Assembly: GCA_008360975.2 (NCBI GenBank)
Contig: CM039182.1
Location: forward strand, 108,748,943 to 108,812,942
Source: Lichenostomus cassidix
Taxonomy: Eukaryota > Chordata > Aves > Passeriformes > Meliphagidae
Direction: 5' to 3'
Length of the DNA: 64,000 nt
Shown piece after piece: positions 26,216 through 39,356 of this stretch; positions within the stretch are counted from its first letter, which is position 1, and the number at the start of each line of letters is the position of its first letter. Under the pieces are notes generated by a model that saw nothing but the letters and a program-made list of their open reading frames with translations, was not told the origin of the DNA and made no database searches. The translations under genes were made by a program, and so were the position numbers.

Positions 26216-28015
26216 AAATGGACATGGATCATACAAGATGGCTAATAATGATATATTGTGCTGGTAACTAGCACTGAGTCAGCTGCAGCAGTGTAGGTTT
26301 CAACAGTGATGTACTTTTAGCCAAGGAGAGACTAATTTGAGCATTTCACTGTTTTCTCTTTATTTAGTCTTCTCATTGCTCAAAATATTCTTTAAGAGTT
26401 TTTCATTCTTTTACTTCTGAACTTTTACTCAAGCTGATTTCTGTTGTTTCCATGTGTATATCATATTTCCCTCACTTTTCCTCCTCAACAGCATCCAGAG
26501 ATTGGCAGCCATCAATTAGATTGTAGTCCCATTGTAAATTATTTATTATATTTCATAATGATAAAGCAGCACTTGATCTTGCAGTAAGATAAGACCTCTG
26601 GTACAGTCCCTGATAAAAACTTCAATCACAGGACCATATTCTGTTTGTCAGTTAAAAATTGAATGCAAAAGCTAAATAAATCTTAATTTACTGATACATT
26701 AGGAAGTTTCCAGTTACTTCATCCATTTCTTAAGATAAACACACCCTGCTTTGAGGAGTGAAGAGCCACAGTGATGCCAAAGACAACAGCCATATTTTCA
26801 CTTTATGAGAAAAGTAAGAATCCAAAAGCAATTCTACTAACAAAGTTAGTAGAATTAACAGCAATTCAAGCCAAATTTGCTCAGCATCTGCAATGGCCCC
26901 TAGGATTTGTCATTGCCATACTGCAGCAAGGAAACTGGAAGTCCTAGGAGGCCAGGCTCTAGCCCAGATAGATCCATGCCTCATCCCTGAGCACCCCAAC
27001 AGGGAGCCTATTAACACTGACAAGGCTGACTGCCCTGAAATTGCAGACTTTTAAAACTGACATTCTTGGCACCAGTGGCACAAGGGCTCAGGACCTGTGC
27101 CCCAGATTTCGGGCAACACCTCAGAACCTCTGGGTGTCAAGTGCCTGCCTCTGCTGTCAGTCACCAGAGCCCCTGCAGCAGAACTGAGACCTCAGCCTCT
27201 ATTTTGGGGGATCACACAGGCACAGTCATGCTGCCGAGGCTGCTGGGTTCCTCCAGTTTGTCTGGAGTAACTGTGCTGGGGACACAGACCCCAAACTAGC
27301 AAGTGCAATTCAGCATCTTCCAACTCTGAGCAGGGTAGCACTGAAAACTCAGTTTCTGTCATTGAGAAATTAATTGAACACAAGACATTAGGTAGTCACC
27401 CTGCTCTTTGTTTCATTAATGTTGCTGACAGATTTTCACTTATTTGTTAGTATCACTTAGGTGTGTTTCTTAAAATCATCCTTTTTTCTGAAAAAGGGTT
27501 TTATATATGCACCAATATCAGCCTTTAATAGACAAGTATTATTTTTACAAGGCAAATATGTTAAATAGAAGGCATTAAAACAAATAAATCTGACAAAAAT
27601 GATTGGACACTCTCTTCAAAGATGTATGTTTTTCATGGATTTCCTCTTAAAATTGGTGTCTTCTTAGCAAGGAGTATGACTGTATAGTGAGCTTTTCCTA
27701 ACTCATAGGAAATTCTCCAGAACTGATGAAAATTCAAGTGCATATGAAAATAAAGAAATCTTTTCTACTGTGTTAGCTTCAGACTGACTTTCACTATGTT
27801 TGTCAAGAACTTTGAGTTCTATAATCCTTCTTTGAAATGTGATTTCTATAAATCCTTTCAAACAGCAGTGTTCCTAGGTAAAAGCTGGTGGCAGTAATTA
27901 ACAGGACAGAAAAAGCATCTTTGGTTAAACTATTTTAATGAGGAGACACTTAAACCATTAATGACCTAAGTCAGTGACTTTAGTAACCATGAGTTAGTTG
28001 GCAGGTTCCACCTAC
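26216..28015. other. no gene seen
   Basis: Unique sequence, with a somewhat GC-richer patch at about 26930-27330 that shows no recognisable gene or repeat. It contains the perfect hairpin at 26830-26856. Confidence 0.55.
26830..26856. repeat. perfect 12-bp hairpin
   Basis: Arms aattctactaac and gttagtagaatt are exact reverse complements with a three-base AAA loop. In RNA from either strand it would fold into a tight stem-loop. It is too short for a microRNA precursor and has no terminator meaning in this genome type. Confidence 0.95.
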
Positions 28016-28073
28016 CTTGATTTCCAAGATCCTTAACAGCCACAATTACACAAATAGATTCAGTATTATCTTC
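28016..28073 (-). other. candidate 58-bp exon (unidentified)
   Basis: On the minus strand a pyrimidine-containing acceptor (catttatctggtaatcag) precedes the 58-bp stretch and a donor follows (aatcaag|gtaggtgg). The frame starting at the first base is open and reads EDNTESICVIVAVKDLGNQ, leaving one base over. The peptide looks protein-like, with a hydrophobic strand followed by a charged turn as in extracellular beta-sandwich domains, but that is only an impression. It can be joined in phase after 30611-30675 and before 13656-13783 on the same strand. I cannot name the gene. Confidence 0.3.
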
Positions 28074-30610
28074 CTGATTACCAGATAAATGAAAGATGCA
28101 AAACGGAATCTAGTTAATGCCTTTATAATCACACACAATTACCTTAAAAGGATAATAAAAAGGAAAGAAAAATGTTCAGAAGTTAGGAAATGCCAGACTT
28201 ACGGTTGCTTTTGCAATGTTAATTTAAGATCCTATGCATTATGACACAACCTTATTTATATGGTTCATAGTCCTTTTCATATCTCCTTCAAAGCAACGAG
28301 TGGACTCACATTGTGAAAAGATCAACATGTGGAGTGAAACAGAGTATTTCAGGGAGAGGCTATTTCTGCAGAATGGAGAATATTCCATGTGAGTCAGAGC
28401 TAAAAGGGGGTGAAACACTATCCCACAGATTTTCATAGATGTTGTTGACAACACTGACAGCTGATAATTCCTTTTCAGCCTTTGAAAGCAGAGTGGCCCT
28501 AATGCCTTTCCATCTTCTTCCATGTTCTTCCATTTCTTCACAGATTGACTCAGACTAAGCAGAGACCTTCTGTTTCTCCGTGGACTACTCTTGTGCCACA
28601 TCTTGTGGCATATTATACATACCTTCACCTTTTCTAAAAATCTGTTCTGATGGATTTACATGAAACTGAAATACAGTCATTCATAGTATTAACCACCAGT
28701 TAAGGCCAGAAGGTCCCTGATGAGATGCAGAGGACCAAAATCCATGGTCAAGTGCTGTGTAGGGTGGTCAAGCCGTTGGAACTGATGAAGTCACCTTGGC
28801 ATGGTAGAAACCAAGAACAGCACCATTTGGACTGGAGCCCAAGGTCTCCATGGTCTCTTTTTTTCAGCCTTTTTTTAATGTATCAAGTGCCTGAAAAGCA
28901 ATGCTGTCAGTCTTTGTTGCAGGCAATGCTGAAAAATGGAAAGCATAAATGTCAGAAGCTGAATTTTCTGGGTTTGGTGATTTTTTTCTATGCTTATTTT
29001 TCTTCTGCTTTTCAGGACACAGGTTCAGATTCTGTAACAATGATTAATTTAACAATAATTAATCAGTTTTCTCTTTCTGCAAAAAGAAAAAGAAAGCAAA
29101 GACCTGTACACATTGCATGCATCTAACTTTCTTTTGGAAGAAAATTTGGGCACAAAAGGAAAGAGAGAAACATTGTGCTTGAAAAACTTCCCAGTTTGGA
29201 AGGTCAGGAGAGCAGGACTGGAGAGCACACAACAGGTACACTTAACATCAGCACAGACAGAATAATCATATCCTAGATAACAAAATTGTCATTTTTTTTC
29301 AAATTAAAGTCTAGACTGACTAGCACACCAACTGTTTTGCACTCCTCTAATATAAAAAAGTGCTTATTTTCATGCTTTATGGTATTCAAGAGTTTGGAAA
29401 AGCAATAAAGTGTATATAAATAAATTTAGCTTTTACAAGTTGATTTTTTAGAAAAAACAATACATAAAACCATACTGTGATCACTTTTCTTTAACTTATC
29501 TTTAAGTATTTCATTCAAAAGTTTAAAGGCTCCTTAACCCTGACCCTTTCTGAGGTCAATCATATGTGCTATATGGAGTAAAATATTACCATTTCTTTTT
29601 TCTGTTACCTGAAACATTTGCTTTAAATAAATCCACCAAAAGTCCAAATCAAGAAGAAAATTACCTGTTGAGTGCCAAAACTATCTCACGTAAGGCAACC
29701 ACTTGTGTAGGAATACAAAAGTCTTATCTTGAATGGAGGCTAGACAACAGAGGATAAAATGTATCTACAAAGTCAGCTGTCTTGGTATAGATAGCAAAGA
29801 AATACAGAAATTTAAAATATGTGCTCAAAACCCCTCTAGGTACAAAACTTTGAACTTGGTCAATAGTCTAGGAAAGCCAGGTTTTGGCAACTACACAATA
29901 ACTAAAGGGTTGATAACTAATAAACTACATGTTGTTGGACATAGAAAGGTTTATATTACAGAAATCACTGAAATACAGTCACTGGGAATGTAGAAGAAGT
30001 ATTTAATTTTATTATATAATCTGATAAATATTTATTGTATAGTTCAAGAACGCATCTCAATAAGAGTTTAAGACTCTCCTAAATCACATTCCCCAGCAGA
30101 ATAGGCATGTTTGTTACCAGTGGCTTTTCACTGCAGGGCATTTTAGGTAAATAAACCCAAAAACCCTAAAACCCAACAATACCTTTTCTCCCCAAAACTG
30201 AAAAGGGACAGCTTCACAGGCATTAAAAGAGTTAAATTAATAAAAGGTGGGATCATACACTGATTTCAATTTTGGCTAAATGTAGGACTGTAAATAAGAC
30301 TGTAAATGCAATAACTGATAGTTAACATCTGTTTATAGTACTAGCTCATCTCCTAATCTCATTGATTATCATGCTGTCTGTAGGAAATGAAACAATAGTA
30401 TTTGCACGCCTACAGCTCAAGTCTGTTCGACTTCCCGTGGATCATCTGTGTATATCTAGACAGGTGTGTTGCCTTCAGGCTAGTTTTACAGGCAAAGCAT
30501 CTGAAGTCACAACTGTGAATCAGTTCTGCAGGTGAGGATTTTCCCAACGGAGTATTTACATTTGAATTTGAAAAGTTCTGTGTAGCTTTAAGGAAGAGTA
30601 AAGTACTTAC
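28074..30610. other. no gene seen
   Basis: Unique AT-rich sequence. The opposed open frames at 28239-28628 (minus, 129 codons) and 28725-29126 (plus, 133 codons) have low-complexity, stop-adjacent translations with no known motif and no splice support. Confidence 0.55.
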
Positions 30611-30675
30611 TGAACAACTGTGGCCACTGGTTTTAGAGCTGGCTTCCTTATTGGGACCCATATTAATAATCCAGT
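30611..30675 (-). other. candidate 65-bp exon (unidentified)
   Basis: On the minus strand the acceptor is cctttctgaaag and the donor is tgttca|gtaagtact, with an unusual last exon base but a full gtaagt. Two frames are open. The one compatible with the neighbouring minus-strand candidates enters with two bases and reads WIINMGPNKEASSKTSGHSC then S, ending in phase 0. The hydrophilic, serine-rich peptide has no recognisable domain. It is weaker than 28016-28073 and is listed because the phases fit. Confidence 0.2.
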
Positions 30676-32309
30676 CTTTCAGAAAGGCTTATTTATTCCG
30701 GGAAATAATTTGGGCTACTGTTATCTAAGTGCTTAAATATAAAGGTTTAGGTACCTTGCATGAGGCACTGGAGTTCAAAAGCTTTGCCCAACATCTCAAT
30801 TAAATAGCATTGTGCTAGAAACATGTAAGAACAGGACCTGCAACATCTCAAAAGAAAAACTGCACCCACACTGCCTGAGGCTACACTTACTCAGAGCTTG
30901 ACTTCAGAATTCCCTTTACACCTTTAAGAAATTACTGCTTGAGGGACAGTGTGAAGTTCCTATGAGCACAAAAATTAACTTCAATTCAGTATAATTTTCT
31001 TATCTGTCAGATTTTTAACTATTCCTTTTCACAGCTTCAGAAAAAAAAAGTAGAAAAACCCAACGTTTTTCTAATGGGCCACTGATCAGAACTGTTATTC
31101 TGATGGTGAAATCCCAAAGGGAAACATGTTTCAGATATGAAGTATTCCCTCCAGAGTCCCTGGCAATCATAGAAAGAAGAACTTCTTGATGTATAAAGAC
31201 GGTGTCACCATTGTCAGAGAATACTGCAGCAGGAAATGAACCACAAATAAAAGCAGTGTCTTTCTGCCTGGGAATCAAAATAGTTGTTTTTTCACCTACA
31301 ATAATTTTAGAGAATAAAATCTTAATGAAAGCTTGCACACATTATGAGAAAAAACCAACTTGTCTATAGTTATTTTGAATGTGCATATGCTTGGACAAAT
31401 ATGCTGATAATTTACAGAGGAAAAGGTTGTACACAACATGTAGAGAAGGTCCCCATCAAGAAATCAAAATATCATTTTATAGGAGGTGAAATAATGTACA
31501 GTTCACAGCCAACCTCACTTTTCCAACAAATGGAGCCATAAATGCAATTTTCTGTCCTCTGCTCTGAAGAATTAATTTTAAGGTATTCATATTTTTCTTC
31601 AAGTACATCTTAAGTCTCAATTAAACCTCAAAAAGCTACAATAAAGTAACATTAAGAGCCAACTTAAACCCATCATAGCAAGGAAATTCAGTCTTAGGCT
31701 AAAAATTTTGTCTCACTGTTCATCTTTAAATCACTCTGTTTTGGTTAGGAATTGTATGGCCTGGAGAAGTGTGTGATTTTTCATACTGCACAGTACATAC
31801 GTTCCAGCACTTAGGTTAAAGGAAAGTCAGAATTTTATGCCTTAACTCTGAATTTCTTTACCTTTGAAGGCTTAACTGAAGCATCTATAATTAGTTTAAC
31901 ACAAGTTTTAACATTTAAATCTTTTCACCTTGGAACAGAAAGTGGAATTTCAAAAGCTCCAATTTTGCTGTGTACTTCGATGGCACTTTCTAAATTTAAA
32001 GGATTGAGCACCACTTACTACATGAGACTGAATATATGCATTTTTAAATGGCACTTAGACATGAGTGGCTTAAATGTGGCAAAGAAGGCATACACATTGC
32101 CAATATAAGTTACAAATTCAAACATTCGGGCATGAAAATCCTTTCCCTAAGTTGTTTTCAAGCTTCCTCCTTTTTTTTCTGTAATAACTAAAGCAAAGCC
32201 ACAGTAGCTGCAGCCATTTGCATCTAAGGAAGAGATGTTTTGCTTTGGTGATATAGTTAATGAGTCTAAAAATATTCAGTATAATAATTCTGTCAAAGCC
32301 CCCACAGTC
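30676..32309. other. no gene seen
   Basis: Unique AT-rich sequence without a recognised gene or repeat. An octamer-like atttgcat lies at 32215-32222, just before the CpG-retaining segment. Confidence 0.55.
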
Positions 32310-32790
32310 TCCTCAATGAGCAGAAGCCTGCAGGATTCCAATGGGGAGCCAAGTAATGAGCTCTCAGCATTCGCTCCCACACCGTCCAGACGAAATATAC
32401 TCGGGCCTCCACGGTTCCACATCATTAGCAACATGAAACAAAGACACATGCTTGACTTTAATAAGCGACTAAAGTTGCTGGCTTATTAGGCTGTCACTGC
32501 ACATAAACTCTATTTCAGTGTGACAAAACAGTTCCCTGCAAAAACAACAGCAAAACAGAAAACAAAGCGAAACATAACAACAACCAAAAAAAAAAGAAGG
32601 AAAAAAAAGAAAGGACGGGAACGCTTTTCCGAGAGGAGATTGGTATAATTTAGTGTAGTAAGTGGTGGAACAGAGTTGAACGGAGGCACATGGGAAGTGA
32701 TGGGTTTCTGACACCGACTCTCACGGGCACGCTGCAGTCCGCGGTTTCCCTGCTGGAGACGGCGGATACGGTGGGCTGCAGTGATCAGGC
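32310..32790. promoter_or_regulatory. CpG-retaining segment, possible regulatory element
   Basis: I count 19 CpGs between 32372 and 32770, whereas neighbouring kilobases have only a few each. The segment is not otherwise very GC-rich and is interrupted by an A-rich simple stretch (32530-32612). Preserved CpGs in CpG-depleted DNA suggest low germline methylation, as at enhancers and promoters, or strong constraint. An 84-codon plus-strand frame (32235-32489) covers the left part. It has no splice sites in suitable places and no known motif. No repeat family was recognised. Confidence 0.35.
32530..32612. repeat. A-rich simple sequence
   Basis: AAC/AAAC-type units give way to A-runs broken by G. 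It is embedded in the CpG-retaining segment. Confidence 0.8.
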
Positions 32791-32799
32791 TGTGGGCAT

Positions 32800-35700
32800 A
32801 TGTGACTGAGTTTTAGTTGATATTCCTGCAAGACAGGAAGTGAAGAAGCTTATTTCCCACTGGGAAAAGGTTCAGGCATGATTAACTTGGGCATGACCAA
32901 ATAGGTCAATGATATGACAATGTGTCTAGCACAACAATTAAGTGGAAAAATGTGTGTAATTTGTTTCTTCTTGTTCTTCACATACCAATAATGCATTAGC
33001 AAGGATTCATTTAATCCTTTTCATTAGATAAAAATTGATAGCAACACAGTATGATAGCCTTCAGTTGAATATATTCCTTTAAATTATATTTATCACCTCA
33101 GCACAATAGTTGCACTGATGAATGCTCTTCAGTGTTTAAACTTTGATGTTTGACTTGCAGAGGTACTGAAGAGCTTTTTAAATGTCAATTTCTGCTAAAA
33201 GTATACTGACAGAGACAGAAACAGAAAAATTATAATATTTACATTTTTAAAAGGATGGCCTTTGATCTTAAGTAAAACTCAACATTTGGGATGTGCAGGA
33301 AAGAACCCTCCTGTGCCACATGCTTATTCCCAATTTTAAACATTCTCCTGTTTCATATCAGGGTGACACATGTGGACAACTAGGGACTGAGGTTAACAGA
33401 AGGGTTCATTTGTGCTGTTAGTCAACCAGCAGCTGGCTATGGCTCTCATCTGAGGGGTGAAGATCAAAGCTCAGGTTCTCTCTTCTGCATTAATTCAGAG
33501 CAGGCATTGATATTTGATGCATTACAGAGTCACCAGAAGAGCTTCAAGAGAAGAGAATGTTAAAAATCTAGCCATACACATTCAATAGTGTGGCCTTAAA
33601 AAACCCTGGATTTTTTGAGACAGGTACTGATGTCCCAGTTCCGAACTGGGTTTACCCAACTCAAGTAGTAATATCATCCCAGGCTCAAAGAGCATGTCCG
33701 TGTCAAAGCTTCTAAATAAAGTCCTGTGAAGAATTCAATTCTGCAACCCTGCTATTTTTCAAAGTATAAGATTTCTTATGCAGGTATACCCCACCTCTTC
33801 AAATATTTATTTTATTCAGAATACTTTTTACAGATATACTTTCTGAGTTCATTCTCAGACTCTTTTGATAATGGTAACACACTTTCAGGATACAGTCATC
33901 TAAATATCATTGACATGCTTATATATAGATTGGTGGGCATGTTTAGGAGAATAATATAGTGATTAAGGGGTAAAGTAAAGACCTGTATTTGGGGGCAGCT
34001 CTGTAGCACTGTTGTTAATTTTTTTTTGGTTTTTGGAAAATGTTGAAGAAAAAGGGGTTTTGTATACATTGGAATAGCTCCTTTATAATTCCAATGGAGG
34101 TGACACAATTTAAAATTATCACAGAACAAAAGAGACAGAACCTCCCTGTTGGCTCAACAGATTGATCCAACAGAATTTCCAAGCGAAAAAATATAGGTTA
34201 TCTTTTGACAATTTTAAAACAAAAGCAGTTGTTAATCACAGGTTTTATATAAAGGAGGACTTGCAAGGATGAAAAGCTCAGAAAAAGAAAAGAAGCCATG
34301 AGTTGCTCTTTTGTAAGCTCCTGAGAAAAAACAGATAATAAATCAATAACAATGAAGGGTACCTTATAGCAAAGAGTATAATCAGCTGCTAATTTCAGAT
34401 GTAATCTTAGGGTTCTTCACCAGCCAGAACTATGAGCAGGAAGCTACCCTTACCATGAAGCTCAGGATCAGAGTCTGGAACAGCCAGGCCCAGCTCTGTA
34501 CCACAACATGACTGTGGGAACATAAACCTGAAATGCTGCAGTGAGTGTAGTGAGGAGGACACACATCGAGCATTCCATCAGCATGTACAGCAATCACAAC
34601 CAGCTGCCTTTCCCCAGAAGGCTGGGAAACATAAAATTCATCTAGAGCTTTCCCAGAGACATGTCTAAAGAGGGACTCGGGTGTATAGATCCTGAAAAGC
34701 TGGAAAGTCCTCAGTTAGGCAAGCAACAAGCCTTTGCCATAACTATTTCACAAGCAATATAAGACTTTGTAGCCAGACGGAATGGGCATGGAAGATACAG
34801 CAGAAGCAAGTAAAGCTAATAAATTCTGGAGAAATTTCAAAACTTTGTGGGCAATATTTCCTGTAAAAGAAAACATCATTATGGAATCTTGTACCTATGT
34901 AGCTTTTATCTAGATCTGGCTAGTAAATGCTAAACACCAAAGTACTGTCAGAGTTACCTTTGCAAGTTCAATAAGCAAAAAGCTGACCCGTACAGGCTAG
35001 ATAGGCTCATGTGTTTTTCTTAATAATCTCAGACATTTTTTCTAATGATATAATTAATTTTGAACACTTGAAAAGCTTCTGTAATTTATATTAAATGGTA
35101 AATAAATACGTGAAAGAAAAATAAAACCCCCAAAATTTTCCTTCAGCAATAATACACTCACAATCCATAACTAACAGGAAGACAAACAATCCATATTTGG
35201 CACAAAATACTGAAACTCTATTTATACCCTGGTTCCCAGTTGATTTAAACCTTCATTAGAAAATATACAACTGTTAGTGCAGAAAAATAGAAATATCTCA
35301 TGTAATAAGAGTAAATTATATAAGAATGAGAGCCAGGCACCCTTTGACACACTGCTGATAAAACCCCTGGCTTCAGGCATACTACTGAATTGAAAACTCT
35401 GTTGGGGTAGCACCCCATACAGAATAATGTGAGAATAAAATTATACTGTAATAAATTCATCCTGGTGACAATTTTATGCACCATTCACTACTGTTAATTT
35501 AATAAAATACACTTGCAGGGTAGCTGCCCCAGTGTCCCAGAGTGCATGTTCCAATACCAGACTCAAAGCAGCAGCTGGACTTCACTGAACTGATTGTCAG
35601 TCACTATTCAGTGGCTGAGAGTACTTTCAGTGATCATGGGCAATACTTTAGAAAATTAAAGCATTCTAGCTATAATTCTGTACTAGAACTGTCTTCCATT

Positions 35701-37922
35701 TAATTCTGGAAGGAAATTATGGCTGCAGGAATCTGGGTTCCCCACAGAGGTTCAGAGTAGCTAAAGATCTTTCAAGTACCATAGAAATTCTCTTAATGGC
35801 TTGTTTGCTATACTTTGATCACCTTGCATCTAAATAGAAGAAAATGTATGAGGAAGGAAAGAGTAACATATTTTATCTCATGTACCTTGATTTAGTATCT
35901 TTCATTAACTCCCTTTCATGCTCCTATGTGTTCTTCTATAGGTATTGTCAGAAGGGTAACAGATGAAAGAATTTTGCAATATCTTATGTCTTTCTTAGTG
36001 GTCACTTTTCTTCACAACATCTCCTCTCTGGGCAGAAAATATGTTCACAAGGTATTGACTACGGAAAACAAAGATAATCCCTTTTACAGGATGCTCCACA
36101 TGGCAGTAGGGAGAAATCAATTATCCTGAGCCTTTGTTCCTCCCCATAAAAGAAAAATTGCAATTAGAAATATCTGATGGGTACAGGATTTTCCAAATGG
36201 TAAAAAGAAATGTCAAGCCTCTTGACAAGTGTCAAAATACTAACATGAAAGAAAGCTGGTAATCTGCATTCTACCTGTGTGTCTCTCGGACCAGCTCTGA
36301 TCCAAAGGCTGTCATTGCCACCAGCCTTCCCAGCACAATTGGGTAAATACACCCATGAAGGTGCCAATATATTTGGGCACATATAGGTGGCACTGGGCAG
36401 TATGTGCACCATAAATACTTCAGGGAACTAAAAAGGGTGTGGCTGCCTTAATTACTTTGACATTTCTGACCTTAGACAAACCCTGGTAGTACTAAACCAG
36501 CAGGGAGGCAGGCAAACTGTATTTAAATAGTTAAGAAAGCATATATATACAGAACTTCATGTTGCTCTAGGAGCCTGTTAAAACAGACCAAACTCTTGTT
36601 GTATGAGCAATTGTTTTCAAAAATGCATGTTTCAATGGCATCACCAGAGCACAATCCAAAGCAAAACAACCCTTCGCTAGCAATTCCTCATGACAGAACA
36701 ACTCGAATTTAAATTCTTTCCCCAGTCTTACAGAAATCTAAGAAACTCTCAGAAATGTCCATTCTTGGCCAAATAAAGCAAAAGTAGTCTCTGATCATTC
36801 AACAGCATAATTTTTTGCTTGGTAACAGCATTGGCAGATGGATGATTTAGTGTTAAAAATCCAAAAGCATATGTAAAACTCAAGTTGTCAGAGGGCTTTG
36901 ACACATGAAAAGGTTACCATGCATCGGCTGCTCTGTCGTTTAGTCACTCTGCATTCTTCTACTCTGTAACGAGCGTTCAATGCGAGGTAATTTAAGGCAG
37001 GCACAGAAATATCATGGTGGTGGAGCTTAAAAGACTATATAGACTTATAAACAGCACCACAAGACATGGCATTCATGCCTCTAGTTAAACGGTTTGCATA
37101 TCTGCATAAATTCTCTCAGTCTCTCCATGCTGCAGGTGCATCCATTGTTCTGGAGTTGATAAAGAAGGCAGTGGCTTAAGTTTCCAAAATATTTTGCTAT
37201 TTATATTTTTCATCATAAAATCAATATTTATTAAAAGCAAGAAAAATAGGTATTTGACAGTTATTAAACCTAGATGAGGTAACATTTAAAAATTCAGTTT
37301 TCTACCAAAGTTTTCATTTAATTATACTTTTGGGTTTTTTTACACAAAACTATTCCCAAAAGTTATTTCTGCTTTCTCATTAAATTTTGATAATTTCTGA
37401 AAGTTTCATTTTCTCTAGTCTTCATTATTAAATTACTTGTGACTAGTACAGTATTTGAAAAGATTGACATGAACATGAAGCATGTAATATATATAATACA
37501 TATATTCTATATACATCATTGCAATATCTTGTCTATGTCAAAATATGTTTTTGTATGACAAAAAATCAGAGTTTCAAACTCAATGGCTTAAAAAAATTTC
37601 TTTCACAGAAAATTTAGAGATTTTTGCTCTTCAATCTAATGTCAAGTATTTTAAAATTATTGCAACTTCCTGCTTCTAACCGAGTTTAGCAGATGATAAT
37701 TTACACTTTCATGGTCCAATAACATATACTTTCCTGGAAAATAAGGTGCACCAGGCAAAACTGCCAGCTACAACACACTCAGCCATATACACTGGTACAA
37801 GAGGCTGCAATTTTTGCTCCCAACCAAGGGGCTTAATAAAATACAGAGTACTGAGGGATCTGGTGTCCAGAATAAAAGCTGAAGGACACAACAACAATGT
37901 GGCAGATTGAAGTCTTCCTTAC
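32800..37922. other. no gene seen
   Basis: Unique AT-rich sequence. A small cluster of CpGs at about 36924-36982 is described as a finding. Open frames are all under 85 codons and unsupported. Confidence 0.55.
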
Positions 37923-37958
37923 CTGAGGCTAGATAATGAAAAAAATTACTGCCACCCA
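37923..37958 (-). other. candidate 36-bp microexon
   Basis: This 36-bp stretch has two of the best splice signals in the window. On the minus strand the acceptor is gtgttttccttctcttacag, with an almost pure pyrimidine tract, and the donor is cctcag|gtaagg. One frame is open: two leading bases, then GGSNFFHYLAS and one base over. The other two frames stop. Its phase fits the next minus-strand candidate at 30611-30675. Such a short exon is unusual but not unknown in neuronal genes, and the splice-site pair may also be a pseudo-exon. Confidence 0.25.
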
Positions 37959-39281
37959 CTGTAAGAGAAGGAAAACACTGATTCCAAACCAAGGAGAAGG
38001 GATATTTCTTTGCCTTGCCAGCCCTGCTGTATGTAGAAGGAAAGATCCAAATTTTTCCCTGGAATGAATGTAGCTATCAAGCAGCTCCAGCACTTTTTTC
38101 CTGTCAGAGCTGTTCTTCATGGCTAACACAATGCTGAGCTGGAAATGGCAGGGTGAAACAAATGGCTGCCGGGAGAAGTGAGCCAGAGAGGGCTGCAAAG
38201 CTCAACATTGTTTGGTTCTTTTGGAGCTCATCCAGGCACCCTAACCTGAGCTGTCCTGAGGTGCATAGGTGGAAACCCACATGTTCTGAAGCTTGCAGAC
38301 ACACCTTAGCACAAAGGTTGCTGTGGTGAGAAAGACTGGACATCTCCACACTAGGAGGAGGATCTCCTCAAGGAAAAAAAGATTAAAATACATACAGTGT
38401 GCCATCCACCCTTGTAAAAGCAGGGCATACAGAAATCCACAAAGACTTATTGCAAAATCTGCATCCACATCCAAATTAAAGAGTTAAACTGAAGGTAGTT
38501 AAGATAGGAAAAGGTGCAATGACTATTGACAATACTTATTTTTATCAACTAAAATATAAATACAATGAATTCTCTGGCTCCTCTTTCCTTCATTCTATTG
38601 TCACGGTGGTTCCTCTTTTTAGGCAAGGTGTTCAAAATATGTAAATAAAAGTAGTGCAATTACTGCTTAATTACTCTTTCTAGGAATAACAAGCAACCTA
38701 TAAAGATGTTAAGATTTTCTGTCTAAAATTAAGGTTGTCCTGAATTTACGCAAATCTCACCCCTGAAATAAATGCTTGTAGTGATGTGAAGATTCAGAAA
38801 ATGCTTCAACAGCAATAACTGGGATGGACGCTGTGTTGTAATAATTTGGATACACTTGACTAATGCAGTTATTCGCAATGAGGTTGGCACAGTGCCCAAA
38901 GCATTGAGCAAACAAATACAGCAAGACATTCAGTCTAACATCTCCCAGCCCTGTGTTGAGATCTTTGTTCAGTCCAGGGGTGCTGTGGACACTACAGCAC
39001 ACTCTGTCATCAAAAATTGACAAAATATATTTATATTTCTTTGTTAAATTCACTAGTGTGTTTTATGCAAAAAATGCTGGTGAGGCACAAGCATTTTTAA
39101 TCAAATTAGTATGCAACATAAGGCAGCTGTGTATTCAAATGGGTTTTTAAGCAATTTGGTTGTTTTCTTTATAATAACAGGAAAGAACATTTTGATTTTG
39201 AAGGTGACAGAGGCAATATTACCAGAATTAAACAATCTGAATTAGCTTTTTCATGAAATGTAATATGTTTTATGCTTTTAG

Positions 39282-39356
39282 ATGGGATGCTCCACTGCTT
39301 TCAGATGAGCCTTTCACTGTCACAGTCAATGGCCAGGAACAGAATAAGCTCTGGAG
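39282..39356 (+). other. candidate 75-bp exon (unidentified)
   Basis: A T-rich acceptor (gttttatgcttttag) precedes and a donor (ctggag|gtagga) follows 75 bases, a whole number of codons. One frame reads WDAPLLSDEPFTVTVNGQEQ and four further residues, entering with one base and leaving with two. A second frame is also open, while the third stops. The first peptide resembles an extracellular beta-sandwich strand pair in character, but I cannot assign a family. A symmetric exon could be skipped without a frame change. Confidence 0.25.
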
